Positions 8,214-17,511 of a stretch of DNA of 46,046 nt are shown in pieces. The stretch's first letter is position 1. Every line of letters begins with the position of its first letter. Source of the DNA: CAYNGH01 sp964396845. GTDB lineage: Bacteria; Vulcanimicrobiota; JAJTBE01; CAYNGH01. The DNA lies in the NCBI GenBank assembly GCA_964396845.1, contig CAYNGH010000008.1:1-46046 (forward strand), written 5' to 3'. The notes beneath the pieces were generated by a model, which worked only from the letters and a program-made list of their open reading frames with translations, searched no databases and had not been told where the DNA came from. The position numbers and the translations under genes are program-made.

Positions 8214-8963
8214 TCATCGTCCCCGGAGGCGGTTCCCCTTCTGGAGGATGAAGCTGGCCAGCTCCGCATGGCCCTCGATGGATGCTAACTGGGAAGGAGT
8301 GCGGCCGTATGTGGTTTCCTTGGCGTTTATATCGGCCCCGGCATTAAGAAGCATATCCACAATATTCTTGAAGTCTTTCATGGCGGACACATGGAGAGGC
8401 ATGTATCCTCCCTTGTCCCGGTGGTTGGTCTTGGCGTCGTTGTCCAGAAGCCATCGGACCAAATCTTCTTCTCCCGAAAGACATGCAATAATCAGAGGAG
8501 TCTTTCCCTGGATATCTTCCTTCCGGTTCACGTCAGCCCCCTTCTGATGAAGAACCTTTGCCATTTCCAGATTTTTGTTATCTATGGCAAAATGAAAGGG
8601 AGTCCACCCGGATTTGTCGCCGATGTCAACTGCAGCCCCCAGGTATGTGAGGGTTCGAACCATTTCGAGGTTGTTGGTTTTTGCCGCCAGATGCAGGGGA
8701 GTCTGCTTTTCATTGTTGAGAACTTCAAGCTTGGCTCCTGCCTCTATGAGCATCTTGGCTATTTCGTCTTTTCCTGCTTCTATGGCAATGTGCAGGGGAA
8801 GTCTTCCTTCGCTGTCGGGGATATCAAGTTTGGCCCCTTTTTTCAAGAGAAGCTCCACCAGTTTTTTATCTCCCCGCAGGGTTGCCCGGGAAACCATGGG
8901 AGGGTCCCCTTCTTTCCTCTGATTGACATTCTTTGTGAGAAGAACCTTTAAATATTCCAGCAT
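8214..8963 (-). CDS. ankyrin-repeat protein (about seven repeats)
   Basis: 249 residues made almost entirely of 33-residue ankyrin repeats. I count seven, each with the TPLH...A...G..E....L...GA.ln pattern, for example GRLPLHIAIEAGKDEIAKML and GYMPLHVSAMKDFKNIVDML. There is no signal peptide, membrane segment or catalytic domain, so this is a cytosolic protein-binding module unless secreted by an unrecognised route. AAGGGGAAGG precedes the ATG. It lies 24 bp downstream of a second ankyrin gene on the same strand and is probably co-transcribed with it. The repeats are diverse rather than identical, so this is an old array. Confidence 0.95.
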   Translation of the reverse strand: MLEYLKVLLTKNVNQRKEGDPPMVSRATLRGDKKLVELLLKKGAKLDIPDSEGRLPLHIAIEAGKDEIAKMLIEAGAKLEVLNNEKQTPLHLAAKTNNLEMVRTLTYLGAAVDIGDKSGWTPFHFAIDNKNLEMAKVLHQKGADVNRKEDIQGKTPLIIACLSGEEDLVRWLLDNDAKTNHRDKGGYMPLHVSAMKDFKNIVDMLLNAGADINAKETTYGRTPSQLASIEGHAELASFILQKGNRLRGR

Positions 8964-8987
8964 TAACCTTCCCCTTGGTTGGTATTT

Positions 8988-10007
8988 CTAAAGCATTGCT
9001 CCGTTTTTCTGCAGAAGTTCCACCACGTCGTTTTGTTCCTCGTTCATGGCATAGTTGAGAGGTGTTGCACTGTGCACATCCTGGGCGTTGATGTCCGCGC
9101 CGTTTTTTATGAGCAGTGACACGATCAGGGGGAACCCGTGGGCCGAGGCCAGGTGCAGGGGTGTAATATACAGCATATCCTTCTCGTCAATCATTGCGCC
9201 CTTTTCCAGAAGTAATTCCACAATCTCGATATGCCCGTGGGCCGAGGCCAGATGCAGGGGAGTTCTTCCCGATTTTGTCTTGGCATGAATATCAGCACCA
9301 TTTTCAATGAGGAGAGTTGCAATGGTGAGCTGTCCGTCACCGCAGGCCAGATGAAGGGGTGTGCGCTTGTTCTTGTTCATGCTGTTCACTTCAGCCCCTT
9401 CCGCAAGAAGAAGCTTGGCCATGTTGTAATAGGGATCGACCTCAATCTCTTCTTTTTTCCCTTTCTGCTTCTGATGCTTGGCATAGGCTTCCATCTTCAG
9501 GAGAATCAGGGCTGCTTCCTTGTGACCGATGCTTCCGGCGACTCCCGCGGCAGTATATCCCTGGTTATTGGTAATCAAAACATCGGCGCCATTTTGCACC
9601 AGGTATTTTATCAGCTGTTCATGGCCCTGTTCTCCGGCCACATGCAGAGGAGTGTTTCCCTGCTGATCCTGAATGTTGACATCAACCCGACGTTCAATCA
9701 ACAGCTGAACCTTTTCCAGGTCCAGCCTTTCACAGGCGGAATGAAGCGGGGTCCTCTCCCGGACTTCATCCAGCTCGGTATTGCTGTAAAAAACCAGCTC
9801 TTCTTTGTTGAGGGCATCCATATCCTTGATATACTGCAAGGTTCGATGCAGGGACACATAATGAAGAGGTGTGGAGTCGTTGTCATCCACAGATTTGGGC
9901 AGTTTTCTGTCTTTTTTTATGGCTATGCGGATCTTGTCAAAATCACCCCCAAGAAGGGCTTTTTTTATGTCCTCTTTCAACTTCGGCTTTTTGAACAATC
10001 CGAACAT
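8988..10007 (-). CDS. ankyrin-repeat protein (about eight repeats)
   Basis: 339 residues. A short basic N-terminus (MFGLFKKPKLKEDIKKALL) leads into ankyrin repeats: two or three divergent ones, then a clear run (RTPLHSACERLDLEKVQLLI, NTPLHVAGEQGHEQLIKYLV and others) interrupted by a lysine-rich insertion (KHQKQKGKKEEIEVD) near residue 180, and four more canonical repeats. The insert probably forms an exposed loop. No signal peptide or enzyme domain. The ribosome site is weak (AAAGGCGGG about 8 bases before the ATG). It is first in the pair with the shorter ankyrin gene; with the unlinked membrane protein upstream at 10133-10870 it may form one minus-strand unit. Confidence 0.95.
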   Translation of the reverse strand: MFGLFKKPKLKEDIKKALLGGDFDKIRIAIKKDRKLPKSVDDNDSTPLHYVSLHRTLQYIKDMDALNKEELVFYSNTELDEVRERTPLHSACERLDLEKVQLLIERRVDVNIQDQQGNTPLHVAGEQGHEQLIKYLVQNGADVLITNNQGYTAAGVAGSIGHKEAALILLKMEAYAKHQKQKGKKEEIEVDPYYNMAKLLLAEGAEVNSMNKNKRTPLHLACGDGQLTIATLLIENGADIHAKTKSGRTPLHLASAHGHIEIVELLLEKGAMIDEKDMLYITPLHLASAHGFPLIVSLLIKNGADINAQDVHSATPLNYAMNEEQNDVVELLQKNGAML

Positions 10008-10132
10008 CTCAAATCCCGCCTTTCAAAGGAATGGTTCATCTCCGGGGACTCCCTGTTGCCGGGACAACTCGTATATCTTAAATAAACAGTCCCCAACTCC
10101 TTTTTTATCCTTTTATGTGAAACATTTCATAA

Positions 10133-10870
10133 TCAGCCCAGGATAATATTACCTTCCTCAAACTGTTTTGATATTGGTTTTCCACAGGAAGTCCAGCTTT
10201 CTGAAGAGGACCATATGAGAACCATTACCGGCCAGAAGGGATAAGATTTTATTCTCTCATAAGCATCCTGGTGCGACTTGATGAACATCTCCCGGAACTG
10301 CTCCGGAGAAACCCTGATGGGTTTGTATCCCTTTTTCATCAAAAAATTCACCCCTTCCCGGTGACGATCCAGCATAGTGCTGATGGGAGCATCGGGAAAA
10401 ATCTGAAGCATACCCCGGGGATCCCTGGGCATATTGCCTGCATCAACAGCCATGGCGGTGGTGAGGGATACATCCCCGCCATAGAGGCTCACCACATCGC
10501 CGATTATCCGACTGCCCATATGGTAGAGGCAGAAGAATATATCTTCTTCTCCATGGACGAAACAGTAAACAATCGATTCGGGAAGAATTCTCATAAAAAA
10601 TTCGTCAGTCCTGTCAAAGCCCAGGGTTCTGAGGAGCTCTTCTCTCTCCTCAAGGTCTTTACGGCACTTTTCGAGATTCTTCCGGGGAATGTCCTCAGGC
10701 TTCAGGGAAGGACGGGAGTTATATAGAACAGAAAAAACAATCATGGTAACCATGGCCATGGGGATCAGTATGAGCAGGGTGATATATAACGGAAAGTGAA
10801 AAAAATGTGACAGCACCACAATTGCAACTCCATACAGCACCCCTGTGAGAATCCAAAACAGCAGGCTCAA
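10133..10870 (-). CDS. membrane-anchored protein of unknown function
   Basis: 245 residues. Two hydrophobic segments form the N-terminus (about 4-22 and 28-48), then a Pro-rich linker and a 190-residue soluble domain with no motif that I recognise. That domain includes VYCFVHGEEDIFFCLYHMGS, a GDVVSLYGG turn and the cluster WSSSESWTSC. The start is TTG at 10870, six bases after GGAGG, and the alternative codons lack a ribosome site. It lies upstream of the ankyrin genes on the same strand (125 bp gap). Divergent from the TPR membrane gene at 11187. Unknown function; the soluble part probably faces the cytoplasm. Confidence 0.75.
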   Translation of the reverse strand: MSLLFWILTGVLYGVAIVVLSHFFHFPLYITLLILIPMAMVTMIVFSVLYNSRPSLKPEDIPRKNLEKCRKDLEEREELLRTLGFDRTDEFFMRILPESIVYCFVHGEEDIFFCLYHMGSRIIGDVVSLYGGDVSLTTAMAVDAGNMPRDPRGMLQIFPDAPISTMLDRHREGVNFLMKKGYKPIRVSPEQFREMFIKSHQDAYERIKSYPFWPVMVLIWSSSESWTSCGKPISKQFEEGNIILG

Positions 10871-11186
10871 GGAACACCTCCGGCTCTTCTGTAATTATAA
10901 ATAAATGGACATCTGACAGGTATTCATAACAGGTTTACTATTATGCCGGAGATGAGAAAAATCCTCCGGCGGGAGAAGCGAGGAAAGTGAAGGAAAACCC
11001 CGGCTTCTGGAAAATACTAACAGCAGGAGTTACTCAGAGTTGATCTTAGACAGATGAATGTTTTTAGCAAACCCACATATCATCGAAAAAATATCTGACC
11101 GCAAATAGAATGGAAACAACTGTCTTCTTCTTTGAAAATTCAACAGATCAAACACAGAATAAGACTTAGGATTGGAGGGAACAATC
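10871..11186 (+). promoter_or_regulatory. 316-bp divergent intergenic region, with a possible promoter at 11132-11160
   Basis: This region separates the minus-strand membrane gene from the plus-strand TPR gene. The only signal I can support is TTGAAA (11132-11137), a 17-base spacer and CAGAAT (11155-11160), which would start transcription just before the GGAGGG ribosome site at 11174. No small gene or structured RNA is evident. Confidence 0.35.
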
Positions 11187-12500
11187 GTGGGGTTTAAACG
11201 GGAATTTGAAAAAAAATTTGGCACCGGTTTTATCATTGTGTTGGCCCTGTTTTCACTCTTGACGGTGTACTACTCCATCAAGGTCAAGAACAGCTATCTA
11301 ACCGGATACAGGGCAAATATCATCAAGGCTTATGATGATATGGACGAACACCAGCAGGAGCAGGCTGACAGGATCCTGACTGTTCTGGACCAGGGCCGGC
11401 TTTATATCCAAGAAGAAGAAGAACATGCCCACGACTTTTACGATCAGGCCTATTTTGGGGAACCCTGGCGCAAATGGGTCAGCTCACCTCTTATTTGGAT
11501 GAAGGCTCGAAACTCCATGTTTGTTCTTGTTCTTATGGTTTTCTTGTTTATCCCTGTCGGGGCAATGATGGAGGGAATTTCCCTGTCAATTGCCCGCAAA
11601 AAAATGGAAAAAGCCCAGGCTGAACCTGGCGAAACCCCTTCCCAGAAAAGAAAAAAATACAAGGACACCCATCAGATTCCAGGAAACAGGCTTTTTGACA
11701 GGTTTTCTTTCTCCTTCAGGATGGATCCCAGGGTCGGCATCGTGGCAATCATTATCCTGTTCGGATTTTCCGTCAGTCTTGCCGGCAACCTCACCCGGGA
11801 TCGGCTGGAGTATTTTCCCACATCCCTGGATCGTCCCATCGGGGTTCAGCTTTTTTCCGAGATGATCGGCGAGGCCCGCACCATCCTTGCATCTTACATT
11901 TACATTCGGGCGGATTTATATCACCATGAGCGGGAGGACAAAATCCGCTGGGACCGGGACCCGGCAACCCTTCCTCTTTACCGCGTCATCACCGCCCTTG
12001 ACCCGAAAAATGTCAATGCCTACGACTTCGGCGGATGGCACCTGGCCAAGAATTTCGGGAAGTACGACCAGGGCATCAGTTTCCTTATGGAGGGCTTAAA
12101 ATATAATCCCGACAGCTTTCAGCTTCATTTCACCATCGGGGACATATATTACTTCAAAGAAGAGTTCCAGGGAGCCATCAGGTATTACCTCAAGGCCTTG
12201 GACCTGGCCCAGGATCCCACTGATATAAAAAACACTCTGCGCCGGCTTTACTGGTCAAACCGCCAGTTGAAAAACTACGCCCTTGCAGGTCAGTATGTGA
12301 GGATGATGCACAGTATCGACCCCACCGATGCCAGTGCAAAGAACCTGGCCGAAGAACTGCACCAGCTGATCACCGGGAAAAAAACCGAGGAAGAAATGGA
12401 AAGAGAAAAAGAAGAACTCCGCCGACAGCACAAGGAAATCCACGGTGACGGCCCTCCCGACCTTGACCGGGATCCTCATCACCATCATCACCACCACTGA
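11187..12500 (+). CDS. membrane protein with TPR repeats and a natural heptahistidine tail
   Basis: 437 residues from GTG 11187, seven bases after GGAGGG. A TTG at 11172 overlaps that ribosome site and is rejected. Three hydrophobic segments are visible: about 14-32 (IIVLALFSLLTVYYSI), about 108-128 (FVLVLMVFLFIPVGA) and about 190-207 (VGIVAIIILFGFSVSLA). A coil-rich loop lies between the first two. From about residue 265 come TPR-like repeats (GWHLAKNFGKYDQGISFLMEGLK and following). The tail is charged and coiled, then ends in seven consecutive histidines before the stop. The repeats probably assemble partner proteins at the membrane; partners unknown. The His tail could bind Ni, Co or Zn. 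Confidence 0.88.
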   Translation: MGFKREFEKKFGTGFIIVLALFSLLTVYYSIKVKNSYLTGYRANIIKAYDDMDEHQQEQADRILTVLDQGRLYIQEEEEHAHDFYDQAYFGEPWRKWVSSPLIWMKARNSMFVLVLMVFLFIPVGAMMEGISLSIARKKMEKAQAEPGETPSQKRKKYKDTHQIPGNRLFDRFSFSFRMDPRVGIVAIIILFGFSVSLAGNLTRDRLEYFPTSLDRPIGVQLFSEMIGEARTILASYIYIRADLYHHEREDKIRWDRDPATLPLYRVITALDPKNVNAYDFGGWHLAKNFGKYDQGISFLMEGLKYNPDSFQLHFTIGDIYYFKEEFQGAIRYYLKALDLAQDPTDIKNTLRRLYWSNRQLKNYALAGQYVRMMHSIDPTDASAKNLAEELHQLITGKKTEEEMEREKEELRRQHKEIHGDGPPDLDRDPHHHHHHH

Positions 12501-12726
12501 TGGCATTTCCCAGCCTGCCATGTTTTAACAGGGTTTTGACAGTCACAGGAGGCATCAGGTGGAGGTTCGAGTTAAGCCTGCAACCGACAGCCAGAAAATA
12601 AACCGGCCCCATAACAGGACAGTTTTGCTGTTCAATCCCGACAGATCATTTCCAGTTTCAAAAGGGGCAAAAAGGGCTCCTCCAGGTAATCCCCTATGGA
12701 TTGTGGAATTATTGGAAAAAGAATAA

Positions 12727-13299
12727 ATGGATCAACTGCAGAAAAGAGAAATCCGCAACAGTCCTGTTCAAAAGACAGTTCTCTTGGCAATCCTCATCGC
12801 CATCTCATCGGTAATTCAGGTGGTGGAAAACCAGGTGTTCCCTTCGAACCTCCCCTTGCGACCGGGATTTGCCAACGTGGCCATACTCCTGGTAATTTCA
12901 ATGTACGGCCCCAGGGAAGCAGTTCTCACCGCGGTGGCCCGTTCTGTTCTGGCATCCCTTGTAACCGGCAGGCTCCTGTCAGCTCCTTTCTTTCTTTCCC
13001 TTTCCGGTGGCATTGTCAGTGCCCTGATCATGGGGTTTCTTCTGAACCGGTTTGAAGAATTATCGATAGTCGGAGTCAGCCTGACCGGGGCCATAGTCCA
13101 CAACACAACCCAGCTGATGGTAATCCGGCTTTTTCTGATAAGCCATGGGGGGGTTCTGGCTCTGGTGCCGTGGATTTGGATTTTATCTCTGATAACGGGT
13201 CTTTTTGTGGGGTTCACCGCCCGTTGGATTCTGGGGACTGCCCCGGCAAAAAAACTGGCCAACCCGGGAGGGAATAGCCCGGATCCCGTTAAAATTTGA
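12727..13299 (+). CDS. Gx transporter family / heptaprenyl diphosphate synthase component I-like membrane protein
   Basis: 190 residues, five or six membrane segments. The order of motifs is that of the Hpre_diP_synt_I / Gx transporter family: LRPGFANVAILL, then GPREAVLTAVARSVLASLVTGRL, then FLSLSGGIVSALIMGFLL, then IVGVSLTGAIVHNTTQLMVIRLFL. These proteins resemble the S components of ECF transporters; in Gram-positives they often neighbour the polyprenyl diphosphate synthase and the NusG/FMN-binding pair, neither of which is here. The cargo is unknown. The start ATG lacks a strong ribosome site. The gene ends 35 bp before the AAA ATPase, so the two may be co-transcribed. Confidence 0.85.
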   Translation: MDQLQKREIRNSPVQKTVLLAILIAISSVIQVVENQVFPSNLPLRPGFANVAILLVISMYGPREAVLTAVARSVLASLVTGRLLSAPFFLSLSGGIVSALIMGFLLNRFEELSIVGVSLTGAIVHNTTQLMVIRLFLISHGGVLALVPWIWILSLITGLFVGFTARWILGTAPAKKLANPGGNSPDPVKI

Positions 13300-13334
13300 C
13301 AGGGAAGCCACAATTTTTTTTGGATGGAGTTCTG

Positions 13335-14930
13335 GTGATTATTGACAAGAACAGAGAAATTGAAATACTTATCAGGGCCAGGTATCCCATAATATACCTT
13401 GTAAGCTGGGAAGAAAAACGCACTGTAGATGTGCTGTCGGCCATTGCCCGGAGCAGTAGCAAAGGGCTTTATACCTGGACCATCACCGACGGCCTGACCA
13501 GTCCCACCCTGGGGGGGAGATTTCCCGACACTCTCAAGGATCCCATGCAGGTGTTGGAACACATCAAAACCAGCAAGGAATCAGCAGTATATGTGTTGAA
13601 GGATTTTCACCCTCTCATGGAGGATTTCCGCATAGTCCGCAAACTCAAGGACCTGGCGGGAGAAATAAAGACCAGCCACAAGACACTGATAATCCTCGGC
13701 TCCGAGTTGAAAATTCCACCAGAGATGGAAAAGGAAATCACCGTGGTGGATTATCCTCTGCCCGGCTACGGCGACCTCAAACAGTTGCTGGATAAATTAG
13801 TGGAGTCGGTGAGTCGCAATCCCCGGGTGGTTATCGAGCTTTCCCCGGAAGTGGAGGAAAAAATCATAAAAGCTGCCCTGGGCCTGACCATGATGGAAGC
13901 GGAAAATGTCTTTGCCCGGGCAGTGGTTATGAACAGTCATCTGGGCCAGGAGGATATAGATGTAATCCTCTCAGAAAAAGAACAGATTATCCGCAAGACA
14001 GGAATGCTGGAATACTTCCACACCAGCGAGCAGTTCAGTTCTGTGGGAGGACTTGATTATCTCAAGGGCTGGCTGATAAAGAGGGAGTCGGCCTTCACCC
14101 AGAAGGCCAGGGATTACGGTTTGCCCCAGCCCAAGGGGATCCTGCTTCTGGGGGTTCAGGGCTGTGGAAAATCCCTGTGCGCCAAGGTGGTATCCTCCCT
14201 GTGGAACCTTCCCCTGCTCCGGCTGGATATGGGAGCCATTTTCAGCGGGGTTATCGGATCTTCCGAGGGCAATGTCCGCAAGGCCATAAAGATGGCGGAG
14301 TCCCTGAGTCCCTGTATCCTGTGGATTGACGAAATCGAGAAGGGGTTCTCTGGAATGAAGTCCTCGGGGATGTCCGACGGCGGAACCACCGCCAGAGTGT
14401 TTGGGACCCTGTTATCGTGGATGCAGGAGAAAACCAGCCCGGTTTTTGTCATCGCCACAGCCAACGACATATCTCAGCTTCCGCCGGAACTGCTACGCAA
14501 AGGCCGATTTGACGAGATTTTCTTTGTGGATCTGCCCACCCTTGATGAACGGTTGCAAATATTTGATATTCACTTAAGAAAACGAAACCGGGAACCAGAA
14601 AAATTTGAAATCCATCGCCTAAGCCAGGTGAGTGCCGGGTTTTCCGGAGCAGAGATTGAACAGGCCATCATATCAGCCATGTATGATTCCTTTTCCCAGA
14701 GCAGGGAAGTAGAAACCGGCGACATCCAGAATGCCCTGATGGAAACCTTTCCTCTGTCCAGAACCATGGAAGAGAAGATTTCCCATCTCCGCCGGTGGGC
14801 GGATCAGAGAGCCAGAAAAGCTTCGCCTGCCGGGGAGGAACCACCGGATAAGTCCACCCGGGATTTCGAGGTATCTGACTTGGAAACCCAGGAAAAAAGG
14901 GTGCTGAGTATTGATCTCAACCAGAATTAA
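13335..14930 (+). CDS. Ycf46-like AAA+ ATPase
   Basis: 531 residues from GTG 13335, five bases after GGATGGAG; a TTG at 13296 inside the previous stop is possible but has no ribosome site. The N-terminal 250 residues begin with REIEILIRARYPIIYLVSWEE, the signature opening of plastid/cyanobacterial Ycf46-type ATPases. The AAA+ module follows: Walker A GVQGCGKS (273-280), Walker B ILWIDEIEK with Asp332-Glu333, a second-region IATAND sensor 1, and LLRKGRFDEIF with the arginine finger. The C-terminal helical lid (SQVSAGFSGAEIEQAI) is of the FtsH/proteasomal-ATPase type. The role of Ycf46 proteins is poorly known (linked to photosynthetic carbon uptake in cyanobacteria). No protease domain is fused. 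Confidence 0.92.
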   Translation: MIIDKNREIEILIRARYPIIYLVSWEEKRTVDVLSAIARSSSKGLYTWTITDGLTSPTLGGRFPDTLKDPMQVLEHIKTSKESAVYVLKDFHPLMEDFRIVRKLKDLAGEIKTSHKTLIILGSELKIPPEMEKEITVVDYPLPGYGDLKQLLDKLVESVSRNPRVVIELSPEVEEKIIKAALGLTMMEAENVFARAVVMNSHLGQEDIDVILSEKEQIIRKTGMLEYFHTSEQFSSVGGLDYLKGWLIKRESAFTQKARDYGLPQPKGILLLGVQGCGKSLCAKVVSSLWNLPLLRLDMGAIFSGVIGSSEGNVRKAIKMAESLSPCILWIDEIEKGFSGMKSSGMSDGGTTARVFGTLLSWMQEKTSPVFVIATANDISQLPPELLRKGRFDEIFFVDLPTLDERLQIFDIHLRKRNREPEKFEIHRLSQVSAGFSGAEIEQAIISAMYDSFSQSREVETGDIQNALMETFPLSRTMEEKISHLRRWADQRARKASPAGEEPPDKSTRDFEVSDLETQEKRVLSIDLNQN

Positions 14931-14975
14931 CCGTGGCCGGGGATATACCCGATATGAGATTACAGGAGGAAACAG

Positions 14976-16016
14976 ATGAGGATCGCCATCGACGCCATGG
15001 GAGGCGATTATGCTCCCGAGGAAATAGTCAAGGGCGTGGTGAAGTCAGCCCAGGAGCTGACCGATGACACCTTTGTACTGGCAGGGGATGAAAAAAAGAT
15101 AACCCGCATTCTGGGGGCCAGTCCTCCTTCCAATATTGACATATTCCATACCGATCAGTTTGTCACCATGACGGATCCTCCCAATGTGGTGATGAAAACC
15201 AAAAAGAAAGCCTCAATGCGGATTGCTGCTCAGTTGGTGAAAGACGGCCAGTGTGACGCCATCCTCTCCGCAGGAAACACCGGAGCCCTGCTGGAAACCA
15301 GCCTTTTTACCATTGGCCGTATCAGGGGAATTAAAAGGCCGGGGCTGGGGGTTTTCCTTCCCACCAGCAAACGTCATGTTCTCCTGATTGATGCGGGAGC
15401 CAACGCCGACTGCCGGGCAGAGCATATCCTCCAGTTTGCCCAGATGGGATCCATATATTTAGAGCATGCCATGGGGATCCAGCGTCCCCGGGTGGGCCTG
15501 CTCAACATCGGCGAGGAACCGGGGAAGGGGAATGTGTTTTATCGTGAGGTCTATGAACAGTTGGCAGAGCTTTCCGACATAAACTTTGTAGGGAATCTGG
15601 AGCCCAGAGCCATGATGCATGGTTATGTGGATGTGGCAGTGGCCGATGGTTTTACAGGAAATCTTGTCTTGAAATCCTCCGAGGCTGCCGCGGAGTTCAT
15701 GATGTCGGTACTGCGGGAAGAGATAAAGAAAAGCGTGGTGGCCAGGATGGCAGCCCTGACGTTAAAACCCCTGTTTCGCAACATGCGCCGCCGGCTGGAT
15801 CAGTCGGAAATCGGCGGAGCACTGCTTTTGGGATTGAAGGGGATTCTGGTGAAATGTCATGGACGGGCCAACGCCCAGGCCATATACAGTGCCATCAAGA
15901 TGGTCCTGCGGGCGCATCATCACAAGGTGCAGGAATTCCTTGTAAAGATGGCCCAGAAAGTAGGAGAACAGCCCCTGCCCAAACAAAGAACACAAATCGA
16001 AAAGCTGTCCATCTGA
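14976..16016 (+). CDS. plsX: phosphate acyltransferase PlsX
   Basis: 346 residues, full length. It converts acyl-ACP and phosphate to acyl-phosphate, the donor for PlsY in phospholipid synthesis, acting peripherally at the membrane. The opening MRIAIDAMGGDYAPEEIVKG, SAGNTGALLE, GNLEPRAMMHGYVDVAVADGFTGN and GALLLGLKG are all PlsX hallmarks. GGAGGAAAC precedes the ATG. In many genomes plsX sits with rpmF, fabH, fabD and acpP; here none of these is adjacent, and it follows the AAA ATPase by 45 bp and runs tail to tail into gatA with 6 bp between the stop codons. Confidence 0.96.
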   Translation: MRIAIDAMGGDYAPEEIVKGVVKSAQELTDDTFVLAGDEKKITRILGASPPSNIDIFHTDQFVTMTDPPNVVMKTKKKASMRIAAQLVKDGQCDAILSAGNTGALLETSLFTIGRIRGIKRPGLGVFLPTSKRHVLLIDAGANADCRAEHILQFAQMGSIYLEHAMGIQRPRVGLLNIGEEPGKGNVFYREVYEQLAELSDINFVGNLEPRAMMHGYVDVAVADGFTGNLVLKSSEAAAEFMMSVLREEIKKSVVARMAALTLKPLFRNMRRRLDQSEIGGALLLGLKGILVKCHGRANAQAIYSAIKMVLRAHHHKVQEFLVKMAQKVGEQPLPKQRTQIEKLSI

Positions 16017-16022
16017 TCCCGG

Positions 16023-17483
16023 TCACAGAGAAGGAGTTGCCAGGTGGTGATCTGTTTCCCGCTGGAATGCACCGCCTGCTCCCAGCAGAGAAACCTCGTC
16101 AAAGGCCCTGCCGATAAACTGCATTCCCACGGGAAGCCCCTGGGAAAATCCGCAGGGAACCACCAATGCCGGAAGCCCTGCCAGGTTTACCGACACGGTG
16201 AAAATATCCGAAAGATACATTTTCAGAGGATCCTCAATTTTCTCGCCAATCCCAAACGCAGTGGATGGTGTAGCCGGGGCAAAAATCAATTGACATTTCA
16301 AAAAAGCCTCTTCATACTCCCTCCGGATCAGGGTTCTGGCCTTCTGGGCCTTCTGATAATAAGCTTCGTAATATCCCGATGAAAGGGCATAAGTGCCCAT
16401 CATAATCCGGCGGAGCACTTCCGGGCCGAATCCTTCCCGGCGGGTTTTTTCTGACATTATCAATACATCGGTTCTGTCGGGATCCCGGTAACCGTAACGA
16501 CAGCCGTCATAACGGGCAAGGTTTGAAGAAGCCTCCGACGGGGCGATGACATAATACGCAGCCAGGGAATATTCCAGGCTGGGAAGAGATACATCCACAA
16601 ACCTGGCCCCCAGCCCCTGCAGAACTGTCCGGGCATCATCGAGGCACTTGACTATGTCCCGGGGAAGGCTCCCGGAGAAAAACTCAACAGGCATCCCTAT
16701 GACCATGTCTTTCAGGCTCTCCCGCCGGGAAGCACCAATATAATCATCCACGGGTCTTTCAGAACAGGTGGAGTCCATGGGATCATGGCCGGCAATCACC
16801 GACAGCAACGAGGCGGAATCTTCCACAGTGCGGGTCATGGGACCGATCTGATCCAGGGACGAAGCAAAAGCTACCAGTCCATAACGGGAAACCCGTCCAT
16901 ATGTGGGCTTCAGGCCGGTGATACCGCAGAAGGCCGCGGGCTGACGTATGGATCCTCCTGTATCGGTGCCCAGGGCCGTGGTGGACATTCCCGATGCCAC
17001 CGCCGCAGCGGATCCACCGCTGGATCCGCCGGGAACCCGGGATGTGTCCCAGGGATTGCCGGTGACAAAGAATCGGGAATTCTCAGTGGAAGAACCCATG
17101 GCGAATTCATCCATGTTGGTTTTTCCAATAAAGACAGCCCCTGCCCGGGCCAGTCTTTCCACCACTGTGGCACTGTAGGGAGGAATGAAATCCTCAAGGA
17201 TTTTTGACCCGCATGTGGCAGGATAACCGGCAAGGCACAGGAGATCCTTGATTGCCACAGGTATCCCGGTGACGGGAGTCACTCCTTCATCCCGGCGGAT
17301 CATCTCATCCGCCCGACGGGCCATATTCAGGGCAAGATCTTCTAACACCAGAATAAAGCCCCTGATGTCCGGCTCAACCTTGCGGATCCTCTCAAGATGC
17401 GCCAGGGTCACTTCCAGTGATGATGCAACCCCCTCCCTCATCAATAATGAGAGCCGGGATGCTGATAATTCTGTAAGGTTCAA
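16023..17483 (-). CDS. gatA: Asp-tRNA(Asn)/Glu-tRNA(Gln) amidotransferase subunit A (GatA)
   Basis: 486 residues, the normal length of GatA, the amidase that releases ammonia from glutamine for transamidation of mischarged tRNA. The amidase signature catalytic triad is complete at Lys79 (VAIKDLL), cis-Ser154 (PGGSSGGS) and Ser178 (TDTGGSIRQPA), the same numbering as in S. aureus GatA. The start is TTG, five bases after GGAGG; no ATG fits. A small unknown gene lies 28 bp upstream on the same strand. That gene is not GatC and gatB is absent, so the heterotrimer partners must be elsewhere. A general amidase is the main alternative but the sequence is much closer to GatA. Confidence 0.93.
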   Translation of the reverse strand: MNLTELSASRLSLLMREGVASSLEVTLAHLERIRKVEPDIRGFILVLEDLALNMARRADEMIRRDEGVTPVTGIPVAIKDLLCLAGYPATCGSKILEDFIPPYSATVVERLARAGAVFIGKTNMDEFAMGSSTENSRFFVTGNPWDTSRVPGGSSGGSAAAVASGMSTTALGTDTGGSIRQPAAFCGITGLKPTYGRVSRYGLVAFASSLDQIGPMTRTVEDSASLLSVIAGHDPMDSTCSERPVDDYIGASRRESLKDMVIGMPVEFFSGSLPRDIVKCLDDARTVLQGLGARFVDVSLPSLEYSLAAYYVIAPSEASSNLARYDGCRYGYRDPDRTDVLIMSEKTRREGFGPEVLRRIMMGTYALSSGYYEAYYQKAQKARTLIRREYEEAFLKCQLIFAPATPSTAFGIGEKIEDPLKMYLSDIFTVSVNLAGLPALVVPCGFSQGLPVGMQFIGRAFDEVSLLGAGGAFQRETDHHLATPSL

Positions 17484-17511
17484 TCTTTCCTCCGGGTATC
17501 AATGTCACCGG

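Noticed and set aside
12478..12500. His7 codons considered as vector or tag contamination
   Set aside because: The preceding gene is native-looking throughout and the sequence after the stop continues as ordinary intergenic DNA with no vector sequence recognisable.
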